A stretch of 64,000 nucleotides of DNA from Pseudomonadales bacterium (GTDB lineage Bacteria; Pseudomonadota; Gammaproteobacteria; Pseudomonadales; Halieaceae). The notes beneath the pieces are model-generated. The model was not told the DNA's origin. It saw nothing but the letters and a program-made list of their open reading frames with translations, and ran no database searches. The position numbers and the translations under genes are program-made. Below are positions 60,857-64,000 of this stretch, piece after piece. The DNA lies in assembly GCA_024234815.1 (NCBI GenBank), contig JACKNO010000001.1, positions 1 through 64,000 of the forward strand, in the 5' to 3' direction. The stretch's first letter is position 1, and each line of letters begins with the position of its first letter.

Positions 60857-62268
60857 TGGAAACCAGTCGCCTGCTACTCGCTCTTACACTGACCTGGCTA
60901 CCGGGCTGCGTCTGGGTCGCGCGGCTGGTACCGAAGGGAGCAAGCGGCCGCAGTTACCTGGTTGCCGGTTACGGATTGTTGGCGGGACTTATCGTGGTCC
61001 CTCTCATTATGCGCGGACTGAGCGCGAGTTCTATCCCCTTCTCCTTTGCCAGTATCGGTCTGCTTGCCGCACTGCTACTGCTGGCCGGCTGGCTATTGCC
61101 GAATCAATGGCGAGCAGGCAATCCGGCGCAGCCCGCGACCACGGCGCCGGCTACACCGGGCAATCCGTGGGCGACACTGCTCATCTGCATTTGTGCCGCC
61201 CTGATCGTTGCCCGACTGGCGACCCTGGGGCTGGAGGTCGCGCTACGGCCGATCTACGCCTGGGATGGAAAGCAGCACTGGGCGAAACAGGCCAGGGTAT
61301 TTTTCGAAGCGGGCTCGGTGGCGTTATATGTCCCATTCGAGGAGTGGCTCAGGCTTGGCGACCCCAAGGTCTATACCACGGTTCACCCGGATTACCCGAT
61401 CACCGTACCCCTGCTGCAGGTATGGGCGAATATCGCGATCGGAGAATGGCATGACAGCCTGATGAACCTGCCCTGGGTGCTGTGCTACCTGGCGCTGGGG
61501 CTGATATTTTTCGGGCAGCTTCGTGCCATCGGCGCCAGCAACGCGCTGGCTATCGCGCCCACTTATATGCTGCTGTCCATTCCCTACCTGGACACCCAGG
61601 TTGCCCTGGCCGGCTACGCGGACATCTTTATGGCCACCTGCTTCCTGGCCGCGGTAGCGGCCTTCTATCACTGGACAAGAAACAGAAGCGCGGGCCAGGC
61701 GATACTCGCCATATTCTTTGCCTTCTCCTGCCTCTTGCTGAAGAACGAGGGCCTGTTCTGGCTGCTCTCCTTCGCGCCCGGCTTGCTGCTGATATTGCTT
61801 GGCGTCGGGCGCGGTGTAGTTTCGCTGGCGGCCCTGTTCCTGCTGCTGCTCCTGTGCCTGTGGCTGATGCCTCGGGATCTTGCAATTGCCGGGCAATCAC
61901 TGGCGACCATCGACCTGCGGTACCGGCCAGAGAGCTGGGCATCGATTTACAGGAATTTTCTGGTGGCCGATAACTGGCACTTGCTGAGCTATATGGTGAT
62001 TGCCCTGCTGCCGGCAACGGCCACCCTGGCCAGACCGGCACTGCACCGGGTTGCCCCGGTTGCCGCGGTTGTCGGCAGTGCCTTTGTCCTGTTTCTGGCG
62101 CTCTATCTGTACACCCGCCATTCGGTCGGGGCGGTATCCAACACATCTATCAACAGGGTGGCGCTGCAACTGGTGCCGGCGATCGGATTCCTGGCCACTG
62201 TCGTTTTCCTGCAGCTGGCCCGGGGCGGCCGCGCCGCGGGCGATTCACGACCGGCACCGGGTCGCTAG
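60853..62268 (+). CDS. Polytopic membrane protein, GT-C-like glycosyltransferase candidate
   Basis: A 471-residue protein with at least ten hydrophobic helices and a conserved loop near the second third of the N-terminal half: YAWDGKQHWAKQARVFFEAG then HPDYPITVPLLQVW. Acidic residues in the first periplasmic loop (WDGK) and the HPDYP motif recall lipid-linked sugar transferases of the GT-C/ArnT-PMT group, though I cannot name the family. ATG overlaps the preceding gene. Its TAG stop shares CTAG with the convergent PF10118 gene. Confidence 0.6.
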   Translation: MMETSRLLLALTLTWLPGCVWVARLVPKGASGRSYLVAGYGLLAGLIVVPLIMRGLSASSIPFSFASIGLLAALLLLAGWLLPNQWRAGNPAQPATTAPATPGNPWATLLICICAALIVARLATLGLEVALRPIYAWDGKQHWAKQARVFFEAGSVALYVPFEEWLRLGDPKVYTTVHPDYPITVPLLQVWANIAIGEWHDSLMNLPWVLCYLALGLIFFGQLRAIGASNALAIAPTYMLLSIPYLDTQVALAGYADIFMATCFLAAVAAFYHWTRNRSAGQAILAIFFAFSCLLLKNEGLFWLLSFAPGLLLILLGVGRGVVSLAALFLLLLLCLWLMPRDLAIAGQSLATIDLRYRPESWASIYRNFLVADNWHLLSYMVIALLPATATLARPALHRVAPVAAVVGSAFVLFLALYLYTRHSVGAVSNTSINRVALQLVPAIGFLATVVFLQLARGGRAAGDSRPAPGR

Positions 62269-63119
62269 ATCGCAGCCACCGCCGCAGACGATTCCCGCTG
62301 ACCCTCTTTCCAGCCATCGAGCAGAGAGCGGGTATCGCGCTGCCACGGATGGAACCCGTCACGAAAATAGTCCCGGTAGGGTCTCCACAGTCGCCTCAGG
62401 ACACCACCGGGGGCAAACAAAAACCTCCATCCGTCTCGCCAGATGGAGAGCCGCCAGAGCTTGCGGTCACGGCGCAGCATATGGATCAGTCCCATCATGA
62501 TGTCGAACATCAGGAAAAAGGTCGCCTGGCGCAGTGCGCGCTTGCGCAGTTTCTCGCTTCCGCCCACGGCGCGATATACATCAAATGCCACCGCCTTGTG
62601 CTCCATCTCCTCCGCGGCGTGCCAGTCCCACAGGGACTGCATGGCCGGGTCGCCAGATTCCAGCAGCGGCGCATCCGGGTTCAGCGCGGCCTCTGCCATG
62701 ATCGCGGTGATGTGCTCGAGCGCCGCGGTCGAGGCGAGCTGTTCGATGGGACTGAGGAATTTCTTCGCCCGGGCGATATTGCGCGCCAGCCTGCCCTCCA
62801 GGAGGGCCAGATCATAGCCGCGCAGCCGACATAGCGTCTGGTTGTAATGGTCGTGTTCGCGGCGGTGGAAGCCCTCCTGTCCACAAAAACCGCGAATCTC
62901 CGCCTGGAGTTTGGGATCTTCGATGCGCGGGGAGAAATGGCGCACGCTATCGATAAAGAATTTCTCGCCCAGGGGAAAGGTGATCGACATGGCATTGAAC
63001 CAGGCGGTCTTGAAAGGGTGGTTACCAAACCAGTCCCGTGCCAGCGCATCGTTGATGTCATGGCTGCGGTCCCGCGGCCGTATGGACACGTACTCTGGTG
63101 TATGCGACTGCGTTTGCAT
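62265..63119 (-). CDS. PF10118-type predicted metal-dependent hydrolase (ferritin-like)
   Basis: A helical protein of about 284 residues. FCGQEGFHRREHDHYN gives one metal-binding cluster and WHAAEEMEHKAVAFDVY the second, with Glu/His ligands placed as in di-iron ferritin-like proteins of the PF10118 family (function poorly known, linked to hydrocarbon or fatty-acid contexts). The ATG at 63119 follows GAGG; an in-frame upstream start lacks support. Stop overlaps the convergent membrane-protein gene within CTAG. Confidence 0.85.
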   Translation of the reverse strand: MQTQSHTPEYVSIRPRDRSHDINDALARDWFGNHPFKTAWFNAMSITFPLGEKFFIDSVRHFSPRIEDPKLQAEIRGFCGQEGFHRREHDHYNQTLCRLRGYDLALLEGRLARNIARAKKFLSPIEQLASTAALEHITAIMAEAALNPDAPLLESGDPAMQSLWDWHAAEEMEHKAVAFDVYRAVGGSEKLRKRALRQATFFLMFDIMMGLIHMLRRDRKLWRLSIWRDGWRFLFAPGGVLRRLWRPYRDYFRDGFHPWQRDTRSLLDGWKEGQRESSAAVAAI

Positions 63120-63396
63120 GGCAATACCTCGGACTCTCAAACGGTCAACTACAGGCTACACCCAACGCGGCAAGGGGGAAATAGCGGACCCAAAGTGCGG
63201 CAGCCGCCGAACGGCACCAGGGCGTCTCGGCGCGGGTCGCTGCCCCAGGTGGCAGGCAACCGGCCAGGGCTCGCAGGGGAGGCGCAGACAGGCTCCGGTG
63301 CCCCCTACTCCGGACACAGCCTAAAATCGCTTTTCATTAACTGCCTGATCTGGCATGTTGACGCATCCACGAAAAAGAGCATTGTCCGGAGATCTT

Positions 63397-64000
63397 TTGA
63401 GCGCAAAACCCAATAAGAACCTTATTGCCGATCTCGATCTGTTGCGCGCGGTTTCCGTCATCGCCATCATCGTGCACCACGCGAATCACAACCTTATCGA
63501 GTGGAAATCACCTGCCCTGGCTACTTTTTATGCCTACTTTGGCGGCAGCTTCGGCCCCGACCTGTTCTTCGCCATATCAGGCTTTATCATCGCCAGGGAC
63601 CTGGTACCGCGCCTCAGCGCCTGCCATTCCAGACAGGAATGGCTGAACGCCAGCCTGTTTTTCTGGATCAAACGGGTGTATCGCATTCTGCCTTCGGCCT
63701 GGTTCTGGCTCGCTGTGATACTGCTGCTTTGCGTCACCTTTAATTCCAGCGGCGTCTTCGGCACCTTCAGGGCCAATTTCGAGGCCACTATTGCCGGCAT
63801 ACTGCAGGTGGCGAATTTCCGCTTCGCCGCCAGCTGGGGCTCGTTTCCCTACGGCGCCAGCTTTGTCTATTGGACCCTGTCGCTGGAAGAGCAGTTTTAC
63901 ATGCTGTTTCCGTTCGTGATCTGGTTCGGCAGGCGCTACCTGGTGTACATCCTGGCGGCGGCCATTATTTACCAGCTGGTGCAGCCGCGCTCGATACTGG
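63397..64000 (+). CDS. Acyltransferase-3 family membrane protein (partial, cut by window end)
   Basis: The first about 201 residues of an OafA/YrhL-type acyltransferase; the gene runs past the window. ADLDLLRAVSVIAIIVHHAN with the catalytic-type HH in the first helix, FFAISGFIIARDL, and YWTLSLEEQFYMLFPF are family hallmarks. It would O-acylate a surface carbohydrate or peptidoglycan. The start is TTG at 63397 behind GGAGATC. Possibly belongs functionally with the membrane-glycan genes at 59.7-62.3 kb (inference). Confidence 0.88.
   Translation, partial: MSAKPNKNLIADLDLLRAVSVIAIIVHHANHNLIEWKSPALATFYAYFGGSFGPDLFFAISGFIIARDLVPRLSACHSRQEWLNASLFFWIKRVYRILPSAWFWLAVILLLCVTFNSSGVFGTFRANFEATIAGILQVANFRFAASWGSFPYGASFVYWTLSLEEQFYMLFPFVIWFGRRYLVYILAAAIIYQLVQPRSIL

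Noticed and set aside
60834..61454. 206-codon plus-strand frame overlapping the GT-C-like gene
   Set aside because: Out-of-frame shadow without hydrophobic or domain pattern; the 60853 start is coupled to the upstream stop.
1..64000. CRISPR array, prophage or complete transposon
   Set aside because: No regularly spaced repeats, phage structural genes or transposase with both ends were seen; only possible IS-end relics near 39.85 kb.

Overview
The window is GC-rich, densely packed bacterial chromosome, most likely from a marine gammaproteobacterium of the Cellvibrionales/Halieaceae type. This is inferred from gene order and family content, not from a marker gene. The order algR-algZ facing argH, then lptM-lysA-dapF-DUF484-xerC-yigB, is the standard gammaproteobacterial housekeeping block. 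The accessory families (DUF1329, TorF-type porin, TonB-dependent receptors, CYP153-like P450, CoA-dependent catabolism) fit an aerobic marine heterotroph.

Layout. 0-9 kb: AlgZ/AlgR two-component pair, argH, a DUF3187 protein, and the lysine/peptidoglycan/chromosome-dimer block lptM-lysA-dapF-DUF484-xerC-HAD. 9-12.3 kb: a nitrogen operon on the minus strand (TorF porin, glnK, amtB, a terminator, then a second glnK) with a sigma54-type promoter and NtrC-like sites upstream. 12.3-20.3 kb: ubiK, comM, a tandem pair of DUF1329 genes (the second carries two compensating frame shifts), ppnP, a thioesterase and rep. 20.5-25.8 kb: PLP decarboxylase, MFS transporter, class III aminotransferase and threonine/serine dehydratase. 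25.8-30 kb: a four-gene minus-strand operon (acyl-CoA dehydrogenase, CoA-transferase, MaoC-like hydratase, CitE-like lyase) whose family set matches known itaconate/C5-dicarboxylate degradation loci. 30-36.4 kb: cytochrome c, GST, and a tightly coupled envelope-transport operon (LolA-like protein, two FtsX/MacB-type permeases, ATPase, outer-membrane barrel). 36.6-41 kb: two lipoproteins, a TauE/SafE permease, tRNA-Arg(CCG) followed by two IS-end-like repeats, and a DUF3089 lipoprotein.

41-48.8 kb looks like a partly decayed glycan-use locus: an intact sulfatase, a frameshifted sulfatase remnant, a family 2 glycoside hydrolase, the stub of a TonB-dependent receptor, a TetR regulator and an intact TonB-dependent receptor. 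48.8-57.8 kb holds a Tat-type serine hydrolase, an ACC-deaminase/D-cysteine-desulfhydrase homologue, an orphan glycosyltransferase-like protein, a LuxR-type regulator, a 44-residue Cys-rich peptide, a CYP153-like P450, a potassium channel and threonine aldolase. 58-64 kb contains a PEP-CTERM-like exported protein behind a near-consensus sigma54 promoter, an exported protein of unknown function, a coupled pair of membrane proteins (the second GT-C-like), a PF10118 metal-dependent hydrolase and the start of an acyltransferase-3 gene cut by the window end.

The best leads are the two sigma54 promoters, the five-gene lipoprotein/lipid-export-like operon, the compensating frame shifts in the second DUF1329 gene, the remnants in the glycan locus, and the 44-residue Cys-rich peptide. 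No CRISPR array, prophage or complete insertion sequence was seen.
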